Source: Parvibaculum sp039973015
GTDB lineage: Bacteria > Pseudomonadota > Alphaproteobacteria > Parvibaculales > Parvibaculaceae
Assembly (NCBI RefSeq): GCF_039973015.1
Contig: NZ_JBDWLT010000002.1
Span: forward strand, 273,931-337,930
DNA length: 64,000 nt
Reading direction: 5' to 3'
The position numbers were made by a program, and so were the translations under genes. Within the stretch, counting starts at the first letter, position 1. Each line of letters opens with the position of its first letter. Below, in pieces: positions 1-8,007 of this stretch. The notes below the pieces were generated by a model that saw nothing but the letters and a program-made list of their open reading frames with translations, ran no database searches and was not told where the DNA came from.

Positions 1-551
1 CACTCGTCGGCAGGCAGTTGCCAGTTGAAATGCGGGTCGCCCTTGGCGATGAAATCTTCATATTCCGCCTCGCCGATGCGTGTCCCGGCACCGTCATATT
101 CCGGGTCGTCCATGTCGATCACGACGGGCTTCACCTTGGCGTGGGCCAGTGCCTCCTTCACGAGGCTGGAGAACTCCCGGTCCACGAAAACCATCTTCGC
201 TTCGCCGTGATCGAGGATGAAGCCGATCCCCGCCGCGTCGAGCCGCGTATTGATCGTGTTGAGGACGGCCCCCGTCATCGGCACGCCATAATGCATTTCG
301 AGCATGGCGGGCGTGTTCGGCGCGATCACGGCCACCGTGTCGCCGAGCCCCAGCCCATGTTCCGAAATCGCCGAGGCGAGCTTCCGGCAGCGCGCATAAA
401 GCTCCGCATAGTTCCGCCTGAGGGGCCCGTGCACCACGGCCAGCTTTTCGGGGTAGACCTCCGCCGCGCGCTTCAGAAAGCTCAGCGGCGAGAGCGCCTG
501 GTGGTTCGCGGCTTGTCTGTCGAGGCCGGTTTCATAGGGGTTCGTCGTCAT
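1..551 (-). CDS. Acyl-CoA synthetase (AMP-binding), N-terminal part only
   Basis: This is the first 183 or so codons of an AMP-dependent acyl-CoA synthetase; the rest lies beyond the left edge. I translated it by hand from the ATG at 551. The N-terminus contains the phrase SPLSFLKRAAEVYPEKLAVV, then a Y-AELYARCRKLASAI helix and the GDTVAVIAPNTPAMLEMHYG stretch, which is typical of the N-terminal subdomain of medium or long-chain acyl-CoA ligases of the DitJ / AMP-binding-protein-1 type. These enzymes activate a carboxylic acid as acyl-adenylate and transfer it to CoA. The P-loop and the catalytic lysine are outside the window, so the substrate cannot be judged. Confidence 0.85.
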   Translation of the reverse strand, partial: MTTNPYETGLDRQAANHQALSPLSFLKRAAEVYPEKLAVVHGPLRRNYAELYARCRKLASAISEHGLGLGDTVAVIAPNTPAMLEMHYGVPMTGAVLNTINTRLDAAGIGFILDHGEAKMVFVDREFSSLVKEALAHAKVKPVVIDMDDPEYDGAGTRIGEAEYEDFIAKGDPHFNWQLPADE

Positions 552-658
552 GGAGAAGCCTCACGGGCGGAAGGGAAGGGCGGTTGACCCCACGTTACTC
601 AGCACGCGGCGGAGCGGCAAGGCGGGGGATGAGGCGCGGTCTCTGCTTCAAACAACAG

Positions 659-744
659 TGTCACCCCGGCGGAAGCCGGGGCCCATGAGCGGACGAGGCA
701 AAACACGCGAGTCAGATGGATCCCGGCTTCCGCCGGGATGACAC
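659..744. repeat. REP-like palindromic element (two GC-rich hairpin arms)
   Basis: Two arms, at 659-685 and 717-744, are inverted copies of each other with about three mismatches. Each arm is itself a small hairpin of the type CCCGGC-ttcc-GCCGGG, preceded by tgga and followed by tgaca. The consensus tggatcccggcttccgccggg is a common extragenic palindrome of alphaproteobacteria. It lies between the divergently oriented acyl-CoA synthetase and the following membrane protein gene. A related copy occurs at 62895-62961. Confidence 0.8.
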
Positions 745-828
745 CTGTGGGGGAGGGCGTGCCCCGTGCATGAAACTCCCCGCGCCCCGTGTTAGAAAGA
801 GAGAGGGGAAGAAAGGGGAGAGTCGCCA

Positions 829-1266
829 ATGAGGTGGGGCGTCAACATAAGTCTGCTCGTGGCGGTATCCATGGCATACTTCGCGCTGCGCGGGATCGTG
901 GAACTCTGCTACTGGCTCGACGACGCCTCCGATCCAGATTTCGATTACTCCGTGCTTTCGCTTGCCGCCTATGGGATTGTCATGAATTCCACGGGTGCCG
1001 TTGCTGCTGCCTGCAATGGAGCAGGTTTCTTCCGGCAGCGGCGAGGCGCACCGATGTCATGGATGCTGCATCTCTCGAACGGCCTGTTTGTCGTCGTTTA
1101 TTTGCCTGTCCCGCTCTATGCCCTCACGCTAATTTATGGAATGCCTTCCGAGGGCTTTTTCCATCTCATCTTCATGGTGACGCTTGTCACCCTCGCCGCC
1201 ATCACGGGCGTCTATGCGGCGCTGCTGCGTAGACAATCCGCTCCAGAGACATTGAGCAAAGCATGA
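829..1266 (+). CDS. Small integral membrane protein, unknown function
   Basis: This 145-residue protein has about four hydrophobic segments (approximate residues 5-25, 40-62, 80-102 and 108-132) and ends in a basic tail, so it should be an inner-membrane protein. I do not recognise the family. The start at 829 is supported by a GGGGAG Shine-Dalgarno about eight bases upstream. Its stop overlaps the start of the next gene (ATGA at 1263-1266), so the two are probably translationally coupled. Confidence 0.7.
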   Translation: MRWGVNISLLVAVSMAYFALRGIVELCYWLDDASDPDFDYSVLSLAAYGIVMNSTGAVAAACNGAGFFRQRRGAPMSWMLHLSNGLFVVVYLPVPLYALTLIYGMPSEGFFHLIFMVTLVTLAAITGVYAALLRRQSAPETLSKA

Positions 1267-1517
1267 CCCGGCACATCTGTCCTGTCTGCGGATATGACGG
1301 GTTGGCCGAGCCCGCCTATGACGCAGGAGGCTGTTCATCCTTCGAGATATGTCCCTGCTGTGGAATCGAGTTCGGTTATCAGGATGCGACGACCAGTCAT
1401 CGTGTGCTGCGCCATAGGTGGGTCAACCAGGGGATGGCGTGGTCGCATGGTCTGCCACCCGCACAGTGGGATCCGTTGAAGCAGCTCCGGGATGCGGGGC
1501 TGGCGGACGATGCTTGA
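1263..1517 (+). CDS. Small CPCC-type zinc-ribbon-like protein
   Basis: This 84-residue protein begins MTRHICPVCGYDGL and continues with ICPCCGIEFGYQD. The two cysteine knuckles, CPVCG and CPCCG, are 21 residues apart and form a likely four-cysteine zinc site. The arrangement matches the widespread small cysteine-rich CPCC proteins, for which no biochemical function is established. It overlaps the preceding membrane protein gene by four bases. A role in metal binding or protein contact is inference only. Confidence 0.75.
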   Translation: MTRHICPVCGYDGLAEPAYDAGGCSSFEICPCCGIEFGYQDATTSHRVLRHRWVNQGMAWSHGLPPAQWDPLKQLRDAGLADDA

Positions 1518-1611
1518 GGTGGCCTGTCATCGGCTGTTCCCCCGACTCCCTGAGCCCCGCTCCCCGTGCTAAAACCTCCCCAACAAGCATAAGCACGGGG
1601 AGAGCGGCAGC

Positions 1612-3519
1612 ATGGGACGCTACAAGGACGTTTACGACAGCTGGAAGAAGGACCCGGAAGGATTCTGGGCCGAAGCGGCGAAAGAGATCGACTGGTTCAA
1701 GCCCGCAACCAAAACCCTCGAATTCGAGAACGGCCTGTCCCGCTGGTTCGCCGGCGCGGAAACGAACTCCTGCTGGAACGCGCTCGACCGGCATGTGAAG
1801 GCGGGGAACGGCGAGCGCATGGCCCTCATCTACGACTCGGCCATGCTCGGCCGCGTCAAGAAATTCACCTATGCGGAACTGCTCGACAAGGTCGCGACCT
1901 TCGCTGGCGTGCTGCAATCCCACGGCATAACAAAAGGCGACCGCGTCCTCATCTACATGCCGATGGTGCCGCAGGCTGCCGTCGCCATGCTTGCCTGCGC
2001 GCGTCTGGGCGCGATCCATTCCGTCGTCTTCGGCGGCTTCGCCGCGAAGGAGCTCGCAACCCGCATCGACGATGCGAAGCCGAAGCTCATTGTCTCGGCC
2101 TCCTGCGGGTTAGAGCCCGGCCGTGTCGTTGCCTACAAGCCGCTGCTCGACAAGGCGATCGAGATGAGCGCTCACAAGGTCAATACGACCATCGTCTTCC
2201 AGCGCGAAATGGAAGAGGCCTCGCTCATTGAAGGCCGCGATTTCGACTGGAAAGACGAGATGGACAAGGCCTCCGCCTCCGGCAACAAGCCTGCCTGCGT
2301 TTCCGTCGCCGCGACCGATCCGCTTTATGTGCTCTACACGTCGGGCACCACCGGCAAGCCCAAGGGCGTGGTGCGCGACAATGGCGGGCATATGGTCGCG
2401 CTCAAATGGTCAATGAAAAACGTCTACGACATCGACCCCGGCGACACCTTCTGGGCGGCCTCCGATGTCGGCTGGGTCGTGGGTCACAGCTACATCGTCT
2501 ATGCGCCGCTCTTCCACGGCTGCACCACGATCCTCTTCGAGGGCAAGCCCGTCGGCACGCCGGACGCAGGCACCTTCTGGCGCATCATCGCGGAGCATGG
2601 CGTGAAGGCGCTCTTCACCGCGCCGACCGCCTTCCGTGCCATCCGCAAGGAAGATCCGAAGGCCGAACTTGTCGGCAATTACGATCTCTCGAAATTCGAG
2701 GTGCTCTATCTCGCGGGCGAGCGGGCCGACCCGGACACGATCCAGTGGGCGGAGAAGGCGCTGTCGGGCCGTCCGGTGATCGACCATTGGTGGCAGACCG
2801 AAAGCGGCTGGCCGATGGTCGCGAACCCGATGGGGATCGAGCACCTGCCCGTCAAATATGGCTCCCCCTCGGTGCCCATGCCGGGCTATGACATTCATGT
2901 CGTGGACGAGGCGGGCAAGCAGGTGGGGCCGAACACGACCGGCGCCATCGTCGTCAAGCTGCCGCTGCCGCCCGGCTGCCTGCCGACGCTCTGGGAGAAT
3001 GAGGCGGGCTTCCGCGAAAGTTATCTCACCGAGTTCCCCGGCTACTACAAGACGGCGGATGCGGGCTTTCTCGACGAGGACGGCTATCTCTATGTGATGA
3101 GCCGCACCGACGACATCATCAATGTCGCGGGTCATCGTCTGTCGACCGGCGGCATGGAGGAAGTCCTCGCCGAACATCCGGACGTCGCCGAATGCGCCGT
3201 CATCGGTATCGCGGATGCGATGAAGGGGCAGGTGCCGGTCGGCTTCCTCGTCCTCAATGCGGGCGTGGACCGCGCGTCATCCGAGATCGAGGCCGAGGCC
3301 GTCCAGATGATCCGTGAACGGATCGGTCCCGTCGCCGCTTTCAAGAAGGCGATGGTCGTGAAGCGCCTGCCGAAGACCCGCTCGGGCAAGGTGCTGCGCG
3401 GCACGATGCGCAAGATCGCGGACGGCGCCGAGTGGGCGACGCCCGCCACCATCGACGATCCCGCGATCCTCGACGAAATCACCGCCGTCCTCGCCGATGC
3501 GGGGCTGGTGAAGGGGTGA
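1612..3519 (+). CDS. prpE: Propionyl-CoA synthetase
   Basis: This 635-residue enzyme belongs to the acetyl-/propionyl-CoA synthetase branch of the ANL superfamily and makes propionyl-CoA from propionate, ATP and CoA. The adenylate-binding motif TSGTTGKPKG lies near residues 242-252, the DHWWQTESGWP region follows, and the C-terminal lysine motif KTRSGKVLRG is near residue 592. The phrase ERADPDTIQWAEKAL and the PLPPGCLPTLW loop favour PrpE over AcsA. The ATG at 1612 has a GGGGAGAG ribosome-binding site. No methylcitrate genes lie beside it, so its role may be general short-chain acid activation. Acetate as an alternative substrate cannot be excluded. Confidence 0.9.
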   Translation: MGRYKDVYDSWKKDPEGFWAEAAKEIDWFKPATKTLEFENGLSRWFAGAETNSCWNALDRHVKAGNGERMALIYDSAMLGRVKKFTYAELLDKVATFAGVLQSHGITKGDRVLIYMPMVPQAAVAMLACARLGAIHSVVFGGFAAKELATRIDDAKPKLIVSASCGLEPGRVVAYKPLLDKAIEMSAHKVNTTIVFQREMEEASLIEGRDFDWKDEMDKASASGNKPACVSVAATDPLYVLYTSGTTGKPKGVVRDNGGHMVALKWSMKNVYDIDPGDTFWAASDVGWVVGHSYIVYAPLFHGCTTILFEGKPVGTPDAGTFWRIIAEHGVKALFTAPTAFRAIRKEDPKAELVGNYDLSKFEVLYLAGERADPDTIQWAEKALSGRPVIDHWWQTESGWPMVANPMGIEHLPVKYGSPSVPMPGYDIHVVDEAGKQVGPNTTGAIVVKLPLPPGCLPTLWENEAGFRESYLTEFPGYYKTADAGFLDEDGYLYVMSRTDDIINVAGHRLSTGGMEEVLAEHPDVAECAVIGIADAMKGQVPVGFLVLNAGVDRASSEIEAEAVQMIRERIGPVAAFKKAMVVKRLPKTRSGKVLRGTMRKIADGAEWATPATIDDPAILDEITAVLADAGLVKG

Positions 3520-3668
3520 TACTGTTTTTTGTGTGTCCAGACCCCATATATGCCTGTCAACAAGCGGTGCATATGGAAGCAATTGCCGCCCCTCCCTTAG
3601 CCGGGCAACAGGTGCTATAACGCCCGCTTCCGGCGACCCCCCTTTTTGGGGCGACAAGGAGTGATCTC

Positions 3669-4505
3669 ATGGCATCCGGTTCCCAGCTCAGCGGCAAGGT
3701 CGCGATTGTGACAGGCGCGTCAAACGGCATTGGCCGCGCCATTGCGCATGCTTTCGCGGATGAAGGTGCGAAGGTCGTCCTTGCCGATGTCGCCGAAGAT
3801 GCGGGCGAGAAGGTCGCCGCCGAAATCACGGATCGCGGCGGTGAGGCCATGTTCCGCTATTGCGATGTGGGGGAGCGCCTCGATGTGCGCAATCTCGTCT
3901 GCGCCGCGACGGACGCCTATGATCGCGTGGATATTCTCGTGAACAATGCGGGTGTCGTGTCGAAGGCCGGCGATTTCCTCACGCTGGAGGAAGAAGAGTT
4001 CGACCGCATCATTCGCATCAATCTCAAGGGCCACTTCCTTGTCGGTCAGGCCGTCGCGCAGCGCATGGTCGCGCAGGTGGAGGAGGGCGGAGAGCCGGGC
4101 ACCATCATCAACATGTCGTCGATCAATGCCGTCGTCGCCATTCCGGGCCAGGTCGCCTATGCGGCCTCGAAGGGCGGCATCAAGCAGCTCACCGAGGGCA
4201 TGTCGCTCGCCCTCGCGCCCTGGGGCATTCGCGTCAATGCCATCGGCCCCGGCACCATCGAGACCGATCAGGCGGCGACGGTAAACAGCAATGCGGAGGC
4301 AAGGCGCGTGCTGCTGTCGCGTACGCCGCTCGGCCGCATCGGCAAGCCATCCGAAATCGCTTCCATCGCCGTTTTTCTCGCCTCGGATGGCGCGAGCTAC
4401 ATGACCGGCCAGACCGTCTATGCGGAAGGCGGCCGCCTCTCTCTCAATTACACCGCGCTTCCCCTCGCGAAGAAAAAAGACGGGGACAAGGAAAAAGACG
4501 AGTAG
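3669..4505 (+). CDS. SDR-family NAD(P)-dependent oxidoreductase
   Basis: This is a classical short-chain dehydrogenase/reductase of 278 residues. The cofactor motif TGASNGIG is at residues 15-22, NNAG at 92-95, and the catalytic set is Ser151, Tyr164 and Lys168 (YAASK). An acidic residue at the end of beta-2 (LAD, residue 40) suggests NAD rather than NADP. The C-terminus carries an unusual lysine/glutamate-rich tail. An AAGGAG site precedes the ATG. The substrate cannot be told from sequence. It follows prpE in the same direction after a 149-bp gap, so co-transcription is uncertain. Confidence 0.85.
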   Translation: MASGSQLSGKVAIVTGASNGIGRAIAHAFADEGAKVVLADVAEDAGEKVAAEITDRGGEAMFRYCDVGERLDVRNLVCAATDAYDRVDILVNNAGVVSKAGDFLTLEEEEFDRIIRINLKGHFLVGQAVAQRMVAQVEEGGEPGTIINMSSINAVVAIPGQVAYAASKGGIKQLTEGMSLALAPWGIRVNAIGPGTIETDQAATVNSNAEARRVLLSRTPLGRIGKPSEIASIAVFLASDGASYMTGQTVYAEGGRLSLNYTALPLAKKKDGDKEKDE

Positions 4506-4617
4506 CGTCGGCAAAACCCGGGGAAAACTTATTTTCGTCTGTATACGGACGGGGATAAGGTCTCCATTTGTGACGTTATCGTGACGTTTCGATGACGGTC
4601 GCGCGGGCCAAACAAAA

Positions 4618-4641
4618 AAGGCGCGGTTTCCCGCGCCTTTT
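4618..4641. terminator. Bidirectional intrinsic terminator between SDR and trcR
   Basis: A GGCGCGG-ttt-CCGCGCC stem is flanked by an A-run on the left and a T-run on the right, so it can stop transcription from both convergent genes. Confidence 0.85.
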
Positions 4642-4673
4642 GATTTGTGACAATCGGTGTCGAAAGAGGGCGA

Positions 4674-5405
4674 TTATTCCTCGCTTTCGTCCTCGATCTT
4701 GACGTCCTTGAGGCTCGCGAAAACGCTGTCGGCGTTGTAGCTCTTCTTCTCGCGGTCTTCTTCTTCCTCTTCGGGGGCCGGTTCCGGCTCCGCCGCGGCT
4801 TCGGGCGCCGTCGTCTCGCTTGTGGGCAGCAGCGTCTCGCCGGTCCCGGCCACCTTTCCGGCCTTCTTGCGTTCGCGCTCGGCCTTGCGGGCGGCCTTCT
4901 GCACGGCGGCGTCGAGTTCGATTTGTGTGCACAATCCGAGGGTTACTGGATCGACCGGCTTGATATTCGTCGAGTTCCAGTGGCTCCGGTCGCGCACGGA
5001 CTGGATCGTCGGCTTGGTGGTGCCGACGAGCTTCGATATCTGCGCATCCGTCAGTTCCGGGTGGTTGCGGAGCAGCCATGCGATGGCGTCCGGGCGGTCC
5101 TGGCGGCGCGACACGGGCGTGTAGCGCGGACCCTTGCGGGGCGCGATAGGCGGCAATTTATATTTGCTTTCAGAGACTTGCAGGCGCGCGTCGGTGTCTT
5201 TCTGGCAGCGTTCGATTTCGGCGCGGGAGAGCTGGCCGGAGGCCACGGGGTCCATGCCCTTGATCCCCTGCGCCACGTCGCCATCGGCGATGCCCTTTAC
5301 TTCGAGCACGTGAAGACCGCAGAAATCCGCCACTTGTTCAAAAGTGAGCGAGGTGTTCTCGACGAGCCAGACGGCCGTCGCCTTGGGCATAAGGGGCTGT
5401 GACAT
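4674..5405 (-). CDS. trcR: DUF1013 transcription regulator, TrcR-like
   Basis: This 243-residue protein starts MSQPLMPKATAVWLVENT and contains TFEQVADFCGLHVLEVKGIA and a second helix-turn-helix-like segment (NHPELTDAQISKLVGTTKPT), followed by an alanine/glutamate-rich acidic tail. The architecture is that of DUF1013 proteins. A Caulobacter member, TrcR, has been described as an RNA-polymerase-associated factor affecting cell-cycle gene expression. The start at 5405 is chosen because an AGAGGAATT site lies just upstream; the frame stays open further upstream without a better site. The acidic tail from about residue 200 has very low complexity. The symbol is given by family membership. Confidence 0.8.
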   Translation of the reverse strand: MSQPLMPKATAVWLVENTSLTFEQVADFCGLHVLEVKGIADGDVAQGIKGMDPVASGQLSRAEIERCQKDTDARLQVSESKYKLPPIAPRKGPRYTPVSRRQDRPDAIAWLLRNHPELTDAQISKLVGTTKPTIQSVRDRSHWNSTNIKPVDPVTLGLCTQIELDAAVQKAARKAERERKKAGKVAGTGETLLPTSETTAPEAAAEPEPAPEEEEEDREKKSYNADSVFASLKDVKIEDESEE

Positions 5406-5550
5406 ATCAATTCCTCTGATCCACCCGGGGCTTCCGGATAAACCGTTTTCATGTCCATTGATGAGGGATATTGGCCCCGTATATAGGGGGAAAAGGCGGC
5501 CAATGAAAGCGGAATGTCGGCCAGTCTCTCGTGCGAGAGGAAACAAAAAA

Positions 5551-5577
5551 AGGCCGGAACCTCAAGGATTCCGGCCT
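5551..5577 (-). terminator. Intrinsic terminator after the SYLF gene
   Basis: The stem AGGCCGGAA pairs with TTCCGGCCT around a nine-base loop. On the minus strand it is followed by a T-rich run (complement of 5541-5550), immediately downstream of the stop at 5600. Confidence 0.85.
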
Positions 5578-5599
5578 CTTTCCGTCATTTTGGCAGATA

Positions 5600-6160
5600 T
5601 TAGCGGTCGATCTCGGAGATCTTCGTGCCCTCGATGCTCACGCCGGCCATCAGGCCTTCCTGGTCGAAGATGAAGGCATAGGCGTCTTCCTTCAGCGTGG
5701 AGGTCGAGAGGTTCTTGGCGACACCCTCATCGACGACCACGACCGTCGGACCAACGCCCACTTCCCAGCCGTGGCTTTCCTTGAGGTAGTCGACGGCCTT
5801 GTCGTTCATCAGGAACACGGCATAACCGTAGGACTGCGCACCCGCCTGCAGGCCCCAGGAGCCCGTCACGGAATTGTAGTAGTCCTTCGCCGCGCCATCT
5901 TCCATCAGCACGCCTTCGCCATAAGCGCCGCCGAAGACGAGACCCGCCTTCACGATGCTCGGAAAGACGAGGACAGCCTCGGCTTTCTCGGAGATTTCCT
6001 TCGCGACCGAGTTCGTACGATAGAGCTTGTCGAGTGCGAGCTCGGCTTCCTTGTTGAGGTCTTCCGCCGTCGCGGCCTTTGCGTTTTCGATGGTTCCCAT
6101 AGAAACCAGAGCCGCAAGAGCGAGCGCGAGGCCCATGAAGCTGCGCCGTGTGGTGGCCAT
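5600..6160 (-). CDS. Exported SYLF/Ysc84-domain lipid-binding-type protein
   Basis: This 186-residue protein begins with a signal sequence holding a twin-arginine-like motif (TRRSFMG), followed by a hydrophobic stretch and an AKA cleavage site near residue 29. The mature part is a SYLF domain, seen in AVLVFPSIVKAGLVFGGAYG, SVTGSWGLQAGAQSYGYAV and the VGVGPTVVVVDEG strand. In eukaryotes this domain binds phosphoinositides; bacterial members are periplasmic and poorly understood. It is a single-gene unit with its own terminator. Export by Tat rather than Sec is inferred from the two arginines only. Confidence 0.85.
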   Translation of the reverse strand: MATTRRSFMGLALALAALVSMGTIENAKAATAEDLNKEAELALDKLYRTNSVAKEISEKAEAVLVFPSIVKAGLVFGGAYGEGVLMEDGAAKDYYNSVTGSWGLQAGAQSYGYAVFLMNDKAVDYLKESHGWEVGVGPTVVVVDEGVAKNLSTSTLKEDAYAFIFDQEGLMAGVSIEGTKISEIDR

Positions 6161-6248
6161 TTTGAGTTTCCCTGTTCAATTCATGCAAGGATCCAGCCAA
6201 CATCACTCCTTGTACGGAGTATTATCCGCACGCCAGTGAATGCTGTTC

Positions 6249-6274
6249 CCTGCCCATAACTATGCATGGGCAGG
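6249..6274. repeat. Perfect 9-bp inverted repeat in the qor/SYLF intergenic gap
   Basis: CCTGCCCAT and ATGGGCAGG are separated by eight bases. It lies between the end of the qor-like gene (6317) and the start of the SYLF gene (6160), both on the minus strand. There is no T-run on the minus-strand 3' side, so it does not look like a normal terminator for qor. It could be an operator or RNA hairpin in the SYLF promoter region. Confidence 0.5.
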
Positions 6275-6316
6275 AAAAAGGTTCCGCCGGGGAATAAATT
6301 TACAGGGGCGGCAGGC

Positions 6317-7312
6317 TCAGAGGGTCAGAACGATCTTGCCAATATGGCTGCTCTTTTCCATAAGTGCATGGGCATCCGAGGCTTTTGCCAGTGGAAATAC
6401 CTTGTCTATCAATGGTTTGACGCGGCCGGCCTCAAGCAGCGGCCATACTTTTTCCTCAAGCGTTTCCGCCAGCGCCGCCTTCTCCTCGATGCTGCGGGGG
6501 CGAAGCGTCGATCCGGTCAGCGTCAGGCGTTTCAGCATGACCGGCATGAAGTTCACTTTTGCGGTCGAGCCGTTGAGGAAGGCGATCGAGACGATGCGGC
6601 CGTCAGTTGCCGCCGCCTTGATGTTGCGTTCAATATAGTCGCCGCCGACCATGTCGAGGATAACGTCCGCGCCCCGGCCCTCCGTCAGCTTCTTCACTTC
6701 TTCCACAAAATCCTGCTCGCGGTAGTTCACGGCATGGGCGCCGAGCTTCTCGATGGCCTGGCATTTTTCGGGCGATCCGGCTGTTGAGACCACCGTTGCC
6801 CCGAAGTTTAGGCCGAGCTGGATGGCGGTTGTGCCGATGCCGCTTGTGCCACCGTGAACGAGAAGGGTTTCGCCTGCTTTCAGGGCGCCGCGCTCGAAGA
6901 CATTGGTCCAGACCGTGAAGAAGGTTTCCGGCAGTGCTGCGGCTTCCGTCATGGAAAGGCCTTTCGGCACAGGCAGCGCGTGGGCCTCATGCGCAAGACA
7001 GTATTCGGCGTAGCCGCCGCCACCAACAAGCGCGCAGACCTTGTCGCCTGTCTTCCAGCGCGTCACACCGGACCCTGCCGCGACAACCTCGCCCGCGACC
7101 TCGAGGCCCGGCGTCGCCGGCGCCCCGGGCGGCGGCGGATAGAGGCCCATGCGCTGGAATGTGTCCGGCCGGTTGATACCCGCAGCCTCCACCCGGATCA
7201 GGATCTCGTCATGGCCGGGCACGGGCGTTTCGATTTCCGCCAGTTCAAGTACCTCCGGCCCTCCAGGCTCGCGGATCGCAATTGCCTTCATCGTTTTTGG
7301 CAGGCCGGCCAT
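6317..7312 (-). CDS. NAD(P)H-quinone oxidoreductase, zinc-free MDR family
   Basis: This 331-residue protein is a medium-chain dehydrogenase/reductase of the quinone oxidoreductase (PIG3/TP53I3-like) group. Evidence is the N-terminal MKAIAIREPGGPEVLEL, the substrate-domain phrase NRPDTFQRMGLYPPPPGAP, and the nucleotide-binding motif HGGTSGIGTTAIQL near residues 153-166. Structural-zinc cysteines are absent, as expected for this branch. These enzymes reduce quinones or enones with NADPH. The alternative start at MKAIA (residue 8) is possible. Confidence 0.88.
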   Translation of the reverse strand: MAGLPKTMKAIAIREPGGPEVLELAEIETPVPGHDEILIRVEAAGINRPDTFQRMGLYPPPPGAPATPGLEVAGEVVAAGSGVTRWKTGDKVCALVGGGGYAEYCLAHEAHALPVPKGLSMTEAAALPETFFTVWTNVFERGALKAGETLLVHGGTSGIGTTAIQLGLNFGATVVSTAGSPEKCQAIEKLGAHAVNYREQDFVEEVKKLTEGRGADVILDMVGGDYIERNIKAAATDGRIVSIAFLNGSTAKVNFMPVMLKRLTLTGSTLRPRSIEEKAALAETLEEKVWPLLEAGRVKPLIDKVFPLAKASDAHALMEKSSHIGKIVLTL

Positions 7313-7402
7313 GTTGTTTCCCCTGACTGGAAGGTATGCGGACGGGTTGCAGGTCTAGCCCGAGGCCAGCAGACTGGCAACCAAGGCGAGGAGGTGCGAG
7401 CT

Positions 7403-7603
7403 ATGGATACAGACGATCTGGAGCCCAGACGGCGGCGCGGTGAGGCGCTTCAGGCGCTCGCCCGGGAGGATTTGAGCCTTCTGGGAATCGAGGAGCTCGG
7501 GGAGCGAATCGCTGCCCTTGAAACGGAAATCATGCGCATCCGGGATCAGCTCCAGAAGAAGCAGGGTTCTCTCTCAGCGGCTGAGGCATTGTTCAAAAAA
7601 TAG
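7403..7603 (+). CDS. DUF1192 small coiled-coil protein
   Basis: This 66-residue protein (MDTDDLEPRRRRGEALQALA at its start) has the LSLLGIEELGERIAALETEI core and the SAAEALFKK ending typical of DUF1192. The centre is predicted to be a short coiled coil. A GGAGG site lies seven bases before the ATG at 7403. Function is unknown. It sits just upstream of the candidate small RNA and rcdA. Confidence 0.85.
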   Translation: MDTDDLEPRRRRGEALQALAREDLSLLGIEELGERIAALETEIMRIRDQLQKKQGSLSAAEALFKK

Positions 7604-7706
7604 ACACTGTGTGGTTAACACCCTGTTTTGTCTCGTTTTTCTAATTTCCAACCAAGTCTCGTGAGCGCAGGCGACAAGTTCGCCGCCGCGACAAATTGCC
7701 ACAAGA

Positions 7707-7721
7707 TTAACTTGCTGTTAG
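7707..7721. promoter_or_regulatory. CtrA-like site (one mismatch) before the candidate small RNA
   Basis: The bases read TTAA-N7-TTAG, one base off the full CtrA consensus TTAA-N7-TTAA. The site overlaps the probable -35 region of the small RNA promoter (TTGCTG at 7712-7717, TAGGGT at 7734-7739, spacer 16). The CtrA assignment is inference. Confidence 0.4.
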
Positions 7722-7741
7722 GAATGAGGGCGCTAGGGTGA

Positions 7742-7843
7742 CCTTGCGTAATCCAGTCTTCTGGATTTTGAGTGGCTCCTATCCACTCTGTTTGACGCCT
7801 CCCTGTTAGAACTGAGCCGCGGGCTTTCCCGCGGCTCTTTTTT
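7742..7843 (+). ncRNA. Candidate trans-acting small RNA with anti-Shine-Dalgarno loops
   Basis: An intergenic block of about 100 bases folds into three units. Hairpin 1 at 7751-7766 has stem ATCCAG/CTGGAT. Hairpin 2 at 7770-7788 has stem GAGTGG/CCACTC with loop CTCCTAT. A linear segment holds GCCTCCC at 7798-7804. A Rho-independent terminator at 7814-7843 has a perfect 10-bp stem and six Ts. The exposed CTCCT and CCTCCC sequences are complementary to ribosome-binding sites, a hallmark of alphaproteobacterial alpha-r type small RNAs. No credible reading frame occupies the block. I cannot assign it to a named family from memory. Confidence 0.65.
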
Positions 7844-8007
7844 GTTTGTCGGGGCCCGTTTTGTCGGGTTCCCGCTCCCGTGCTCTCCTGGCGCGGCCTC
7901 CTGTCCCGCGCCGGGCATGGCACGGATATTGATCCCTCAGTCCTTGAGTGTGCCGGTATGGAGCAACCGCCTCCGCCGGATGCGTAACAGGGACTGGGGA
8001 CTGCGGG

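Noticed and set aside
1612..3519. Annotation as acetyl-CoA synthetase (acs).
   Set aside because: Length and the ERADPDTIQWAEKAL segment fit PrpE better, though acetate use is not excluded.
6221..6249. An EcfG-like GGAAC promoter upstream of the SYLF gene on the minus strand.
   Set aside because: The -10 part reads CGGA/GATAAT rather than CGTT, so the match rests on the -35 only.
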